DNA of 64,000 nt from an uncultured Christensenella sp. (lineage in GTDB: Bacteria > Bacillota_A > Clostridia > Christensenellales > Borkfalkiaceae), in assembly GCA_910579295.1 (NCBI GenBank), contig CAJTTC010000003.1:62001-126000 (forward strand), in the 5' to 3' direction. Under the pieces are notes generated by a model. The model made no database searches, was not told the origin of the DNA, and was given only the letters and a program-made list of their open reading frames with translations. Position numbers and translations under genes: made by a program. This document shows positions 8,859-18,068 of this stretch, piece after piece; within the stretch, counting starts at the first letter, position 1, and every line of letters starts with the position of its first letter.

Positions 8859-9809
8859 TCAGCCGACCACTTCTTCGAACACGCGCGCAAAATTGCCGAA
8901 AGCCAGCTTTTCAATCGCGCTGTGAGTGACGCCGCGGCTTGCGAAATATTCGAGAAGAGCCTGCACCTTTAAGCAATCGCGCAACTCCTCATAGGGCGGT
9001 ATGCCGTCAAAATCACTGCCGAGCGCGGGCAACTCCTCACCGCCGACCTCTACCATATATTTATAATGGCGGTACAGGCTGTCGAAAACGTCCTCGCCGC
9101 CGACGAAATCGCGGCAGAAATTCAAGCCGACAACTCCGCCCTTGCCCGCAATTATTTTCAGCTGTTCGTCGGTCAGATTGCGGCTTACGGGGTGAACGGC
9201 AAAGCAGTCGGAGTGACTCGCCACAACGGGAGCGGAAGAAATTTTAAGCACGTCGTCCGCGCCGCCGTCGGACAGGTGGGATATGTCTATGATAATCCTA
9301 TTGGCGTTCAGCTCCTCCACCGCGCTCTTGCCCGCCGCCGTCAGCCCGCGCGTTTCGCGCAAGGAAAAGTCGGGCATATCGCCGACGAACACAAGATTGG
9401 GATAGGCGAAAGCGTTTGGAGTATTCCACACGAGTGAAGCCATTTGCACGCCCAACTCTTTAAGCTGTGTAATCCCGCCCGCGTCGCCGTTTAAAAATCC
9501 CATATTTTCGACCGTTAGTATCGCCGCGAGCCTGCCGCTCTTACGCGCCGCCGCTATATCGGCAAAGCGCTTAACGGGCAGAACGCGGGGGTCTGAAGCA
9601 ATCTGAGCGACGTAAAACTCCGCGTATCTTTTAAACTGCGCGGAGGAGTTTTCGCCTTCGGTAAAGAGCGCGAAGCACTGAGCCGCGCACCCCGCCGAAA
9701 TCAGCTTTTGTATATTGGTCTGACCGTCGAAATCCGACATATTGCCGCCGCCGTCGCAACAGACGGTTACGCTGTCGCAGTGAAGGTCGGCGTAAGTTAT
9801 TTTCTGCAT
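8859..9809 (-). CDS. Membrane dipeptidase-like peptidase (M19 family)
   Basis: A 316-residue zinc dipeptidase-type protein starting MQKITYADLHCDSV; the frame extends upstream only through a TTG start, so the first ATG is used, although its ribosome site is weak. DLHCD supplies the first metal ligands, VENM the bridging glutamate, VASHSDC a histidine ligand and LGSDFDGI the late aspartate, so the active site looks complete. It sits after thiN, a spot where Bacillus has spoVM, and is probably cotranscribed with thiN (55-bp gap). Substrate cannot be told from sequence. Confidence 0.9.
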   Translation of the reverse strand: MQKITYADLHCDSVTVCCDGGGNMSDFDGQTNIQKLISAGCAAQCFALFTEGENSSAQFKRYAEFYVAQIASDPRVLPVKRFADIAAARKSGRLAAILTVENMGFLNGDAGGITQLKELGVQMASLVWNTPNAFAYPNLVFVGDMPDFSLRETRGLTAAGKSAVEELNANRIIIDISHLSDGGADDVLKISSAPVVASHSDCFAVHPVSRNLTDEQLKIIAGKGGVVGLNFCRDFVGGEDVFDSLYRHYKYMVEVGGEELPALGSDFDGIPPYEELRDCLKVQALLEYFASRGVTHSAIEKLAFGNFARVFEEVVG

Positions 9810-9864
9810 ATTAGTTTTAAAATTTTCCTGATAGGTTTGGGCGGTTTTACGCAAATAATTGTCA

Positions 9865-10473
9865 TCATACTGTTCCCCCGTTGACGATAATCAGGGCAAT
9901 ACAGCCTTGCGCCAGCGTAAGACTTGCGCGGTCGCTCTCCGCAACGTTGGATATGCCGCGGCACTCGCCGTAGCCTATAACGTCGGGATAGGCGTACTTT
10001 AACCCTGTACTACCCATTATATGCAACGCGCCGCCGAACGGCAACACCGATAGCGTTTTACCCTTTAATCCGTCCAGCCCGACCGTGCCGCTTGCGGGAA
10101 ATATAACCGAGCCGTCGCAAATCATTTCCGCCCTTACACCGCGCGTGTACGCCGCGTACAGAAGATGAAGATTGCCCAGAAAATGGTCCTCGCGCCCGCC
10201 GCCTCCGCCGTAAATCTCTATTTTGTCCACACCCCTTTCAATCAGCTTGAAGAGGGCTATTTCGCCGTCCGTAAAGTCCTTTTCGCTCGGATAAATTTCG
10301 GTAGGCGGCGGGTCGGGCGTATACGGCAGGCTGTCGAAATCGCCCACGTTTTCGTCAATACGCACTCTGCCCCGAGCCCACGCATACGCTCCGTCGCAAC
10401 ACACGACGTAAGCGTTCGCGGCGTCTATTTCGCCCGCATAGGGCTGACCGTTCAGCAACAGAACGCCCTTCAA
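9865..10473 (-). CDS. thiN: Thiamine pyrophosphokinase
   Basis: A 202-residue protein converting thiamine to thiamine diphosphate. CCDGAYAWA, the metal-binding GDFDSL and the KDFTDGEIAL segment match the family, and YGGGGGREDHFLGN is the conserved dimer/active-site loop. I place the start at TTG 10473, which overlaps the rpe stop as TTGA; upstream residues in the longer frame are the out-of-frame reading of rpe. The order rpe-thiN is conserved in Bacillota. Confidence 0.88.
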   Translation of the reverse strand: MKGVLLLNGQPYAGEIDAANAYVVCCDGAYAWARGRVRIDENVGDFDSLPYTPDPPPTEIYPSEKDFTDGEIALFKLIERGVDKIEIYGGGGGREDHFLGNLHLLYAAYTRGVRAEMICDGSVIFPASGTVGLDGLKGKTLSVLPFGGALHIMGSTGLKYAYPDVIGYGECRGISNVAESDRASLTLAQGCIALIIVNGGTV

Positions 10474-11147
10474 TTGTCGCCTCTTATCGCGCTTATCGCC
10501 GCCGCCTTGTCGGACGCGCCGAACACCGCCGAGCCCGCCACGAGCACGGTTGCGCCCGCCGCGCGGATTTCCGCCGCATTGGAGCACGTTACGCCGCCGT
10601 CAATCTCTATATCCATATCGCCCTTGCCTATGCTTGCGGCATATTCCCGCACTTTTTTTATGTTTTCGAGCGAAGAGGGGATAAATTTCTGCCCGCCGTA
10701 ACCGGGGAATACCGACATAACGAGAACCATATCGCAAAGTTCCATAACGCCGTAAATGTTTTCGGCGGGGGTGTCGGGGTTGACGACTACGCCGCACTTA
10801 ACGCCGTGCGACCTGATTAGTTTAAGCGCTTCCTCCAAATAGGTCGGCGATATCTTTTTGCACGCCTCGTAGTGTACGGTTATGATATCCGCGCCCGCGT
10901 CCGCAAAGAATTTAATCTGCGTTTTAGGATGCTCTATCATAAGATGCACGTCGAGGGGCAAATCCGTGAGCTTGCGGATATTTTTAACCATCTGTCCGCC
11001 GAACGTTATAGGCTCGACAAAGCTGCCGTCCATAACGTCGCAGTGGATTAAGTCCGCGCCCGCGCGCTCTATTTCCCTTACCGCAGCTCCCATTGCCGAA
11101 AAGTCTGCGGAAAGAATTGACGGCGCAACTTTAACTTTACTGTACAT
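10470..11147 (-). CDS. rpe: Ribulose-phosphate 3-epimerase
   Basis: A 225-residue TIM barrel interconverting ribulose-5-phosphate and xylulose-5-phosphate. KVAPSILSADFSAMG at the N-terminus, HCDVMDGSFVEPITFG and MSVFPGYGGQKF are the metal-binding and phosphate-binding motifs. acggag lies 7 bases before the ATG. It usually follows rsgA; here it follows rlmN after only 65 bp. Confidence 0.97.
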   Translation of the reverse strand: MYSKVKVAPSILSADFSAMGAAVREIERAGADLIHCDVMDGSFVEPITFGGQMVKNIRKLTDLPLDVHLMIEHPKTQIKFFADAGADIITVHYEACKKISPTYLEEALKLIRSHGVKCGVVVNPDTPAENIYGVMELCDMVLVMSVFPGYGGQKFIPSSLENIKKVREYAASIGKGDMDIEIDGGVTCSNAAEIRAAGATVLVAGSAVFGASDKAAAISAIRGDN

Positions 11148-11212
11148 TTTTTTACTCCGTATAATTTACTTATTAATTAAGAACGACGTGCCGATATGCG
11201 TATTTTATACCG

Positions 11213-12253
11213 TCATTCGCCGTTGTTGAGATAATTGACCCTGAGCTGACCGCACGCGCCTCCCACGTCCGCGCCCGTACGCCTGCGCAGTGTTGCGGAC
11301 AAGCCGCCCTTCTCCAACAGTCCCAAAAACCTGTAAGCCTGCTTTTCGCTCGCCGCGGCAAGCTCCCGCTCTTTGACCTCGTTGAGCCTTATCAGATTGA
11401 CGTGGCAGGGCTTACCCTTTAACAGCGCAATCAGCTCGTCGGCGTGGCGCTCGTCGCAGTTCTCGCCCTCTATCAGCGCGTACTCGAATATGTACCGTCT
11501 GCCCGTCCTGTTAAAGTAATGCGTGCACGCCTTTAATATTTCGGCTATGCTCCACCTGTTGGCAATCGGCATAGTGCGGGCGCGCTCGCCGTCCGTCGTA
11601 GAGTGCAGCGACACGGTAAGGTTGACGGGTATGCTCTCCTCCGCCAAATCGTACATCTTATCGACAAGCCCGCAGGTCGACAGAGAAATATTCCGCGCGG
11701 AGATATTTATGCCGTCGGGCGAAGTGACGTTCTTTAAAAAGTTAATAACGTTATCATAGTTGTCGAGGGGCTCGCCGCTACCCATAAGCACTATGTTGGT
11801 TACGCCTCGCTCCTTGCCCTTAGCGTGCAGAGCGTTGACGGTGAGCACCTGCGCAAGGATTTCGCCCGACGTTAAATCGCGCACTCTGCCGCCCAGAGTA
11901 CTCGCGCAGAATTTGCACCCCATACGGCAACCCACCTGAGTAGACACGCACTGCGTATTGCCGTACTTGTACTTCATCAGAACGCCCTCGATAATGTTGC
12001 CGTCGGCTAAGCGGTAGAGGTATTTCTCCGTGCCGTCGCTTGCCGTCAGCGTCCGGATAATTTCAATCGGTTTGTCCTCGAACTGCTCTGAAAGCTTTGC
12101 CTTTAAGCTTGCGGGCAACACGGAAATTCCGCTGACGCTCTTGCCCTGCGTCAAGCCGAGGAAGAGCTGTTTCGCACGGTATTCGGGCTCGCCCAGAGAC
12201 TGCATAAGTCCGCGTATTCCGTTGTAATCGTAGTCCTGTATTATTTTCTTCAT
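11213..12253 (-). CDS. rlmN: 23S rRNA (adenine-2503-C2)-methyltransferase
   Basis: A 346-residue radical-SAM methyltransferase modifying A2503 of 23S rRNA (and some tRNAs). The CX3CX2C cluster is CRMGCKFC near residues 109-116; the second catalytic cysteine is in GACGQLR near the C-terminus. QLFLGLTQGKSVSGISVLP is the accessory N-terminal domain. The start overlaps the stop of a tiny upstream ORF as ATGA. It follows rsmB in the conserved fmt-rsmB-rlmN order. Confidence 0.96.
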   Translation of the reverse strand: MKKIIQDYDYNGIRGLMQSLGEPEYRAKQLFLGLTQGKSVSGISVLPASLKAKLSEQFEDKPIEIIRTLTASDGTEKYLYRLADGNIIEGVLMKYKYGNTQCVSTQVGCRMGCKFCASTLGGRVRDLTSGEILAQVLTVNALHAKGKERGVTNIVLMGSGEPLDNYDNVINFLKNVTSPDGINISARNISLSTCGLVDKMYDLAEESIPVNLTVSLHSTTDGERARTMPIANRWSIAEILKACTHYFNRTGRRYIFEYALIEGENCDERHADELIALLKGKPCHVNLIRLNEVKERELAAASEKQAYRFLGLLEKGGLSATLRRRTGADVGGACGQLRVNYLNNGE

Positions 12254-12318
12254 TCCGAGCCGTACACCGTCTCCTTTATTTCGTCGAATATGGTATTCAT
12301 TGCCGCCATGGCAGGCAT
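12250..12318 (-). CDS. 22-codon ORF between rsmB and rlmN
   Basis: An ATG at 12318 opens 22 codons (MPAMAAMNTIFDEIKETVYG and two more) that end in a TGA overlapping the rlmN ATG. It fits a translational-coupling ORF or the last codons of a lost gene. The ribosome site is weak (taataggg) and nothing else supports expression. Confidence 0.25.
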   Translation of the reverse strand: MPAMAAMNTIFDEIKETVYGSE

Positions 12319-12348
12319 ATGCCCTATTACCCGATTAAATCTTTAAAA

Positions 12349-13569
12349 TTACTTGCGCCTGAACGCCGTCAGATAAAACCCCGCGCCGAGAGATATATGC
12401 GGCAGAAACTGCAACCCGTACCGCGTGAGCCTGTGCTCTAACGGCGACGACGGAATTGTAAGCTCGTAGTCGGCGTGCGTATTTAAAAACCCCACCGCTA
12501 TGCTGTCGTTCTCCTCGGGGAGTATGGAGCAGGTCGAATAGTAAAGCGTGCCGCCGCTCTTTACATAGCGCGCACAGTTCGCAAGTATTGCCGACTGTAC
12601 GGCGTTGAGCGAGGGTATGTCGCTCTCACTGCGGTTCAGCTTGATATCGGGGTTTTCGTTGATTACGCCCGTGCCCGAACAGGGAACGTCGCACAGCACG
12701 GCGTCGAACGCGCCCCCGAACTCTGCTTTGAATTGCGAGCTGTCCGCCGTTATCACCTCTATATTATCTACTCCCATACGGCGGGCATACTCTCCGATGA
12801 GCTGTGCGCGGTGTGAATGAAGCTCGCAGGAAATAACGCTTTTGCACTTTCCCGCGAGTAAAACGGACTTGCCGCCCGGCGCGGCGCAAGCGTCCAAAAC
12901 GCGTTCGCAAGGGGATATTGCCGCCCCAATTGCCACCGAGCCCACCGACTGAAAGGTGTAATCGCCCGCAAAAAAGCCCTCGTCGCGCACGAAATTGGGA
13001 TAGATATATACCCCGTCGAACGGTGTTTTTATGCGATTTCCGTCCGCATATCTCTCCTCGCCGCGCACGAAGCGCACGCACTGTCCCAAGGGCTGCGCCG
13101 ACAGTATCTGCTCCGCCTCCGCCTTGTAACTGCGGCGTATCTTTTTCGTCAGCCAAAGCGGCGTTGAACACTTTATAGACAGACCGTTCGTTGCATCTTC
13201 GGGCAATGACGGCAATTTATATGAGCGCAGAAAGCCGTTTACAAACCCCGCCGCGCCGCTCTTGCCCAGCTTTTTAGTCAGCTCCACCGCGCTGTCCACC
13301 ACCATATAGTCGTGCTTGCCCATAAATTCGAGCATATACAGCGCAATTTTGAGTATGAGCTTTACCGCCGACTTGGGCGCGGTTTTGGTATTTTGCCCGA
13401 TAATATAGCTGAGATACACGTCCTTATCGAGCACACCGTAGCAAATTTTAACCGTGCGCTGACGGTTTAACGGCTCGACAGGGGTATCCGAAATAGCCTG
13501 TTTTAAGAATTTGCCCCCCGAATATACCTTAACGAGCACTAAATAGGGGTCGGTTAAAGGGTTAGTCAA
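12349..13569 (-). CDS. rsmB: 16S rRNA (cytosine-967-C5)-methyltransferase
   Basis: A 406-residue Fmu/Sun-type methyltransferase. The N-terminal NusB-like helical RNA-binding domain (residues 1-140) is followed by the Rossmann methyltransferase with the SAM loop DACAAPGGKS near 232, CDVPCSGTGV (motif IV Cys) near 302 and STCSILPEEN (motif VI catalytic Cys) near 357. It overlaps the fmt end by 8 bases, so the two are coupled. Confidence 0.95.
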   Translation of the reverse strand: MTNPLTDPYLVLVKVYSGGKFLKQAISDTPVEPLNRQRTVKICYGVLDKDVYLSYIIGQNTKTAPKSAVKLILKIALYMLEFMGKHDYMVVDSAVELTKKLGKSGAAGFVNGFLRSYKLPSLPEDATNGLSIKCSTPLWLTKKIRRSYKAEAEQILSAQPLGQCVRFVRGEERYADGNRIKTPFDGVYIYPNFVRDEGFFAGDYTFQSVGSVAIGAAISPCERVLDACAAPGGKSVLLAGKCKSVISCELHSHRAQLIGEYARRMGVDNIEVITADSSQFKAEFGGAFDAVLCDVPCSGTGVINENPDIKLNRSESDIPSLNAVQSAILANCARYVKSGGTLYYSTCSILPEENDSIAVGFLNTHADYELTIPSSPLEHRLTRYGLQFLPHISLGAGFYLTAFRRK

Positions 13570-14476
13570 GCCTGTCGCCCGCCTTTATTTTTCTGCCGTT
13601 TACGGCGTCCGCCGCACATACGGGTTTGCCGCCCGCAAACTGCAACCGCGCGATATTAACCGCGCCTCCGTTGCACGCAACGACTATCCCGCGTTTATCT
13701 GCCGAGAGCACCTCTCCGCGCTCCCCGTTGCCATCGCACGCCGCCGCCTTTAAGAGGTTGACGGAACTGCCGTCGAGAAAGGCAAAAGCCGCGGGCGACG
13801 GGCTCATTGCGTTGATAAGACGCGCCGTTTGCACCGCCGACAGAGTAAAATCGACGCGCGCGTCCTCCTTGGATATTTTTTTGCAGAACGTAGCCTTAGC
13901 CTCGTCCTGCAACAGCAAATCCTCCTTGCCCTGCGTTAAAAGCCCGACCGCCTCCACCGCCGCCTGCGCCGAGAGCGAGGACAGCTCCTCCGAAAGTTCG
14001 CCGCACGTCTTGTCGCCGACCGCGCACCTCTTTACAAGCAGGATATCCCCGCTGTCGAGAGCGAGCTCCGTCTTCATAACCGTTACTCCCGTGAACTCCT
14101 CGCCCGCAAGTATTGCCGACTGAATGGGGCTTGCGCCGCGAAATTTGGGCAACAGCGAGGCGTGCAGATTGTACACCCCGCGCGGGAAAGAACGCAGAAC
14201 GTCCTCGGTTAAGAGCTGACCGTAAGCGCAGGTTATCATCAAATCCGCGTTGAGCGCTTTAAGCTCCTCCGCATGCTCGCGCACCTTGACGAAATCGTAT
14301 ACGGGAATGCCTAGGGAAAGAGCGCGGCTCTTAACGGGCGTCGGCGTTAAAACGCGCTTTCTGCCCGTCGGTTTGTCGGGTTGCGTAACTACGGCTATGA
14401 CCTCCGCACCTGCCTCGATGAGCGCGTCGAGAGGCTTAACGGCATATTCGGGCGAACCCGCGTAAACTATTTTCAT
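13562..14476 (-). CDS. fmt: Methionyl-tRNA formyltransferase
   Basis: A 304-residue enzyme adding a formyl group to initiator Met-tRNA. YAGSPEYAVKPLDAL is the N-terminal Rossmann start, YNLHASLLPKFRGASPI carries the catalytic H and folate-binding loop, and the C-terminal OB-like domain runs from about residue 205. It overlaps def by 4 bases; the pair sets up and removes the N-formyl group. Confidence 0.97.
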   Translation of the reverse strand: MKIVYAGSPEYAVKPLDALIEAGAEVIAVVTQPDKPTGRKRVLTPTPVKSRALSLGIPVYDFVKVREHAEELKALNADLMITCAYGQLLTEDVLRSFPRGVYNLHASLLPKFRGASPIQSAILAGEEFTGVTVMKTELALDSGDILLVKRCAVGDKTCGELSEELSSLSAQAAVEAVGLLTQGKEDLLLQDEAKATFCKKISKEDARVDFTLSAVQTARLINAMSPSPAAFAFLDGSSVNLLKAAACDGNGERGEVLSADKRGIVVACNGGAVNIARLQFAGGKPVCAADAVNGRKIKAGDRLD

Positions 14477-14943
14477 TGCTCGCCCTTATCTCCCGAATCA
14501 AATACCGCTTCCGCCCTGTCGATATACAAAACGCCGTCGAGGTGGTCGAACTCGTGACACATACAGCGCGCGAACAGCCCCGTGCCCGTGACGGTGTGCT
14601 TTTTGCCCTTGCGGTCGCGGTACTCCGCCTTGACTTTGTTGGGGCGGGTGACGATGCCGTACTTGCCCTTTACGGACAGACAGCCCTCTTCCCCGCGCTG
14701 TTCGCCCTTGACGGAGAGTATTCTGGGGTTGATCATCTCGAAATATCCCTCCTCCAAATCGATGACGACGGCACGCAATTTAACGCCTATCTGCGGAGCG
14801 GCAAGTCCTGCGCCGTCCTCCCTGTGCAGGGTTTCTTTCATATCGTCGAGAAGCGCGGCAAGCTCGTCGTCAAAGCGCTTTACTTCGGCGCACTTTTCCC
14901 TTAGAACCCCGTCCCCGACCTGTACGACGTATCTGTATGACAT
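14473..14943 (-). CDS. def: Peptide deformylase
   Basis: A 156-residue metallo-deformylase acting on nascent proteins. All three motifs are present: GAGLAAPQIG near residue 44, EEGCLS near 90 and CHEFDHLDG (HExxH type) near 129. Length and lack of a C-terminal extension fit type 1. It is cotranscribed with fmt. Confidence 0.97.
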   Translation of the reverse strand: MSYRYVVQVGDGVLREKCAEVKRFDDELAALLDDMKETLHREDGAGLAAPQIGVKLRAVVIDLEEGYFEMINPRILSVKGEQRGEEGCLSVKGKYGIVTRPNKVKAEYRDRKGKKHTVTGTGLFARCMCHEFDHLDGVLYIDRAEAVFDSGDKGEQ

Positions 14944-15032
14944 AATTTTCTCCTTTACCTGTAAACAATTGAAATAACTTAATATCTAAACGGATTGCGC
15001 AATAAATCAGCGTATTCCGATATCGTAATCAA

Positions 15033-17204
15033 TCAGGATAGATTTGCGGGATTTTCCTCGACGTAAACCAATACGTCCGAAGAGGAATTTGCCGCCGCAA
15101 TTTCATAAATCGCCTTTAAATATTTTTCCGTGCGCATTCGCGCGAGCACCTGATAGCGCACTCTGTCTTTAATTCTCTTAATCGGCGAGTGCATTTTGTT
15201 GAAGAATATAAATTCGCGCGGGTCGGAGTTTCTCAGCTCTTCCATTGCAAAGTACACACTTTTTAAAGCCTCCAAAGCCGCCCCGTCCTCCTCGGCGACG
15301 ACCATAACCCTGCATATGAGCGAATACGGCGGAAACAGCGCCGCCTTGCGCATCTTGACTTCGTTCTCGAAAAAGCCGTTATAGTCGTACTCGACGGCGA
15401 AGCGCAGAATGTAATTTTCGGGAGAGTAGGTCTGTAATACGACTTTGCCCTTTGCCCCCGCGCGCCCGCTCCTGCCCGCAACCTGAGTTATCAGCTGAAA
15501 CGTGCGCTCGCCGCTGCGGTAGTCGGAAAAATGCAGGCTCATATCCGCGTCGAGTATGCCGACAAGCGTTACCGACGGGAAATCGTGTCCCTTGGCTATC
15601 ATCTGAGTGCCGACGAGAATATCGGCTTTCTTTTCGGCGAACTGCTTCAAAATCTTATAGTGCCCGTCCTTACCCGACACGGTATCGTTATCCATTCTTA
15701 CAATGCGCGCCGAAGGGTATAGCTGAGCGAGCTCGGCAACCACGCGCTGAGTGCCCGTGCCGCTGTACCTCAGACGCGAGCCGCCGCAATCGGGACAGGC
15801 GGGCAACATACGGTATTTTGCTCCGCAGTAGTGACACTTCAAGCAGTTCTCTTCGCTGTGATAGGTAAGGCTCACGTCGCAGCTCCGGCACTTTGCAACG
15901 TAGCCGCAGTCCGTACATATAACCGTCTGCGAATAGCCGCGCCGATTGATAAAAATTATCGCCTGATTGCCCGTGGAGAGCGTCGCTTCAAGCTCCTCGC
16001 GCAGTGCGCGCGAAAGGTTGGAGGGATTGCCGCGCTTTAACTCCCTGCGCATATCGGCTATTATTATTTCGGGAAGGGGTTTGCCGTTTATTCTTTCGGT
16101 CAGAGTGACAAGCCCGCTGCGCCCCTCCCTTGCCTCTATAAAGCTCTCGACGGACGGAGTTGCACTGCCCAACACGAGCTTACAGCCGTTGTACTCCGCG
16201 CGCATCTTGGCTATTTCAGCCGTCGAATAGCGGGGCGCTGTTTCGGAGCGATAGGAAGAATCGTGCTCCTCGTCTATGATAATTACGCCTATATTTTCCA
16301 AGGGTGCGAAGATTGCCGAGCGTGCGCCTATGGCTATTTTAGCCTCGCCCGAGCGCAAACGCCACCATTCGTCGAAGCGTTCCCCTGCGGATAGCCCGCT
16401 GTGCAATATCGCCGCCTGACCGCCGAAGCGCGCGCGCAACTGCGCCGCCATTTGCGGGGTGAGCGAAATTTCGGGCACGAGAAAGATAGCCGTGCGCCCC
16501 TCTTTCAGCTTGTCCGCAATCAAGTTTAAATAAATTTCCGTTTTGCCGCTTCCCGTTACCCCGTGAATGAGATTGACGGTATGCGGAGAATTTTCTATGT
16601 ATCCGACCGCTCCGCACTGTGCGTCAGTCAACACCTTCGTGTCCGTTTCCCCGCTTGCGGCGTACGACGGCGCGCGGTTGCGCTTTACCTTATAAATTTC
16701 CGCCGCGCCCTTTTCGGCAAGCGCGTTTACCGCGCCGCTACCGAATTTTTTTGTGAGCGGCACATACTCGCAATCGCCCTCCGCCTGTAAATATGCGAGC
16801 GCTTCCGCCTGTTTTTTAGCCGTCTTTGGCAGAGCTATGGACGCGCCCGTAAGCTTAATGCGCTTTACGTAAATTTCGTTTACCTTACCCAAACGCATTT
16901 CGGTGGGCAAAAAAAGTCTGAGCGACGCGGCTTTCGGCACGCGGTAACGCTCTGCTATGCCCTCCATAAGCGTGAAGCACTCGGGGACAAGAGCGGGGAG
17001 CTCGTCATAGATTTCGGTAACCGGTTTGATTTTTTCCGCGGCAAATTCGGAGGTCTGAGATACACCGATGACAAACCCCTCTATAATTCTGCCGCCGAAC
17101 GGCACTTTTACCCTGCACCCCACCTGAGTCTGCGGCGGACAGGAATATTCGAACACCTTGTCCACCTGTGAGTGGGCAATATCTACGATTACCTTTGCGA
17201 ACAT
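15033..17204 (-). CDS. priA: Primosomal protein N' (replication restart helicase)
   Basis: A 723-residue helicase restarting replication at abandoned forks. The N-terminal 3' DNA-binding domain is followed by Walker A GVTGSGKTEIYL near 224, DEEHDSSY near 320, and eight zinc-ligand cysteines in CTDCGYVAKCRSC and CLKCHYCGAKY...CPDCGG (about 430-475), then GTQRVVAEL and QVAGRSGRAG. It sits between rpoZ and def, with coaBC missing from the Bacillus order. Confidence 0.97.
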   Translation of the reverse strand: MFAKVIVDIAHSQVDKVFEYSCPPQTQVGCRVKVPFGGRIIEGFVIGVSQTSEFAAEKIKPVTEIYDELPALVPECFTLMEGIAERYRVPKAASLRLFLPTEMRLGKVNEIYVKRIKLTGASIALPKTAKKQAEALAYLQAEGDCEYVPLTKKFGSGAVNALAEKGAAEIYKVKRNRAPSYAASGETDTKVLTDAQCGAVGYIENSPHTVNLIHGVTGSGKTEIYLNLIADKLKEGRTAIFLVPEISLTPQMAAQLRARFGGQAAILHSGLSAGERFDEWWRLRSGEAKIAIGARSAIFAPLENIGVIIIDEEHDSSYRSETAPRYSTAEIAKMRAEYNGCKLVLGSATPSVESFIEAREGRSGLVTLTERINGKPLPEIIIADMRRELKRGNPSNLSRALREELEATLSTGNQAIIFINRRGYSQTVICTDCGYVAKCRSCDVSLTYHSEENCLKCHYCGAKYRMLPACPDCGGSRLRYSGTGTQRVVAELAQLYPSARIVRMDNDTVSGKDGHYKILKQFAEKKADILVGTQMIAKGHDFPSVTLVGILDADMSLHFSDYRSGERTFQLITQVAGRSGRAGAKGKVVLQTYSPENYILRFAVEYDYNGFFENEVKMRKAALFPPYSLICRVMVVAEEDGAALEALKSVYFAMEELRNSDPREFIFFNKMHSPIKRIKDRVRYQVLARMRTEKYLKAIYEIAAANSSSDVLVYVEENPANLS

Positions 17205-17288
17205 TTCGTATAGAATGAATAGACGGCTTAAAGCCGTCGTTTGAGTAAATTTTATTCGGTTTAAATGAGCGCGGAATTATACGGCGCG

Positions 17289-17510
17289 TCAGTCCTTGAC
17301 AGACTTGATTTTGCCGTCCTCGATTTCCTCGCACGCCAAAGCGATTTCCTTGAGCTTGCCGGGATTTTCGTTTATGTTGTTCACGCTGTTGCGCTCGATT
17401 AACTGCCGCGCGCGCTTTGCCACGACGACGCATAGCTCGTAGCGCGAAGCGGACTGACCGTCGTGCCCCAACTTATCAATGAGAGTATCTACCGCAGGTT
17501 CGTTTATCAT
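17289..17510 (-). CDS. rpoZ: RNA polymerase omega subunit
   Basis: A 73-residue omega subunit helping RNA polymerase assembly. SRYELCVVVAKRARQLIE is the conserved core and the place directly downstream of gmk is conserved; the gap to gmk is 3 bases. The short C-terminal tail fits Bacillota forms. Confidence 0.9.
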   Translation of the reverse strand: MINEPAVDTLIDKLGHDGQSASRYELCVVVAKRARQLIERNSVNNINENPGKLKEIALACEEIEDGKIKSVKD

Positions 17511-17513
17511 ATA

Positions 17514-18068
17514 TCAATTCTCCTTTTCCAATATGGCTTCGACTTCCCCGACAGCTTCGTCAAGTACGTCGTTAATAATTACATAGTCGTACAGCGGGCT
17601 CTTGCCCAGCTCGTAATCTGCCCTCTCGACGCGTTTGGCTATTACGTCCTCGGGCTCGGTATGCCGTCCGCATAAACGGCTGACAAGCGTCTGTCTGTCG
17701 GGCGGAGCTATCATAACGAGCACGGCTTCGGGCTTGACCTTCTTTACCTGTAACGCGCCGTCCACGTCTATTTCCAAAATGACGTCGCCGCTTTTAAGCT
17801 TCTCTTCAACAAAGCTTGCGGGCGTGCCGTAATAATTGTCGAAGTGCTTGGAGTACTCCAAAAAACCGCCCTCTTCAATCATTTGCCCGAACTTTTCCCA
17901 AGACAGGAAGAAATAGTTTACTCCGTCGACCTCGCATTCTCTCGGGGGGCGCGTTGTGCACGATATAGACAGCGAGGCTTGCGGGCGGCGCTTTAACAGC
18001 TCCATTACAATCGTGCCCTTGCCGACGCCAGACGGCCCGCTGATTACCAAAAGTTTACCCTTACTCAA
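17514..18068 (-). CDS. gmk: Guanylate kinase
   Basis: A 184-residue enzyme phosphorylating GMP to GDP. The P-loop is SGPSGVGKGTI at residues 10-20, the GMP-binding segment is CTTRPPRECEVDGVNYFF, and the lid follows RLCGRHTEPEDVI. It overlaps the yicC end by 8 bases. The remA gene common between them in Bacillus is absent. Confidence 0.97.
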   Translation of the reverse strand: MSKGKLLVISGPSGVGKGTIVMELLKRRPQASLSISCTTRPPRECEVDGVNYFFLSWEKFGQMIEEGGFLEYSKHFDNYYGTPASFVEEKLKSGDVILEIDVDGALQVKKVKPEAVLVMIAPPDRQTLVSRLCGRHTEPEDVIAKRVERADYELGKSPLYDYVIINDVLDEAVGEVEAILEKEN

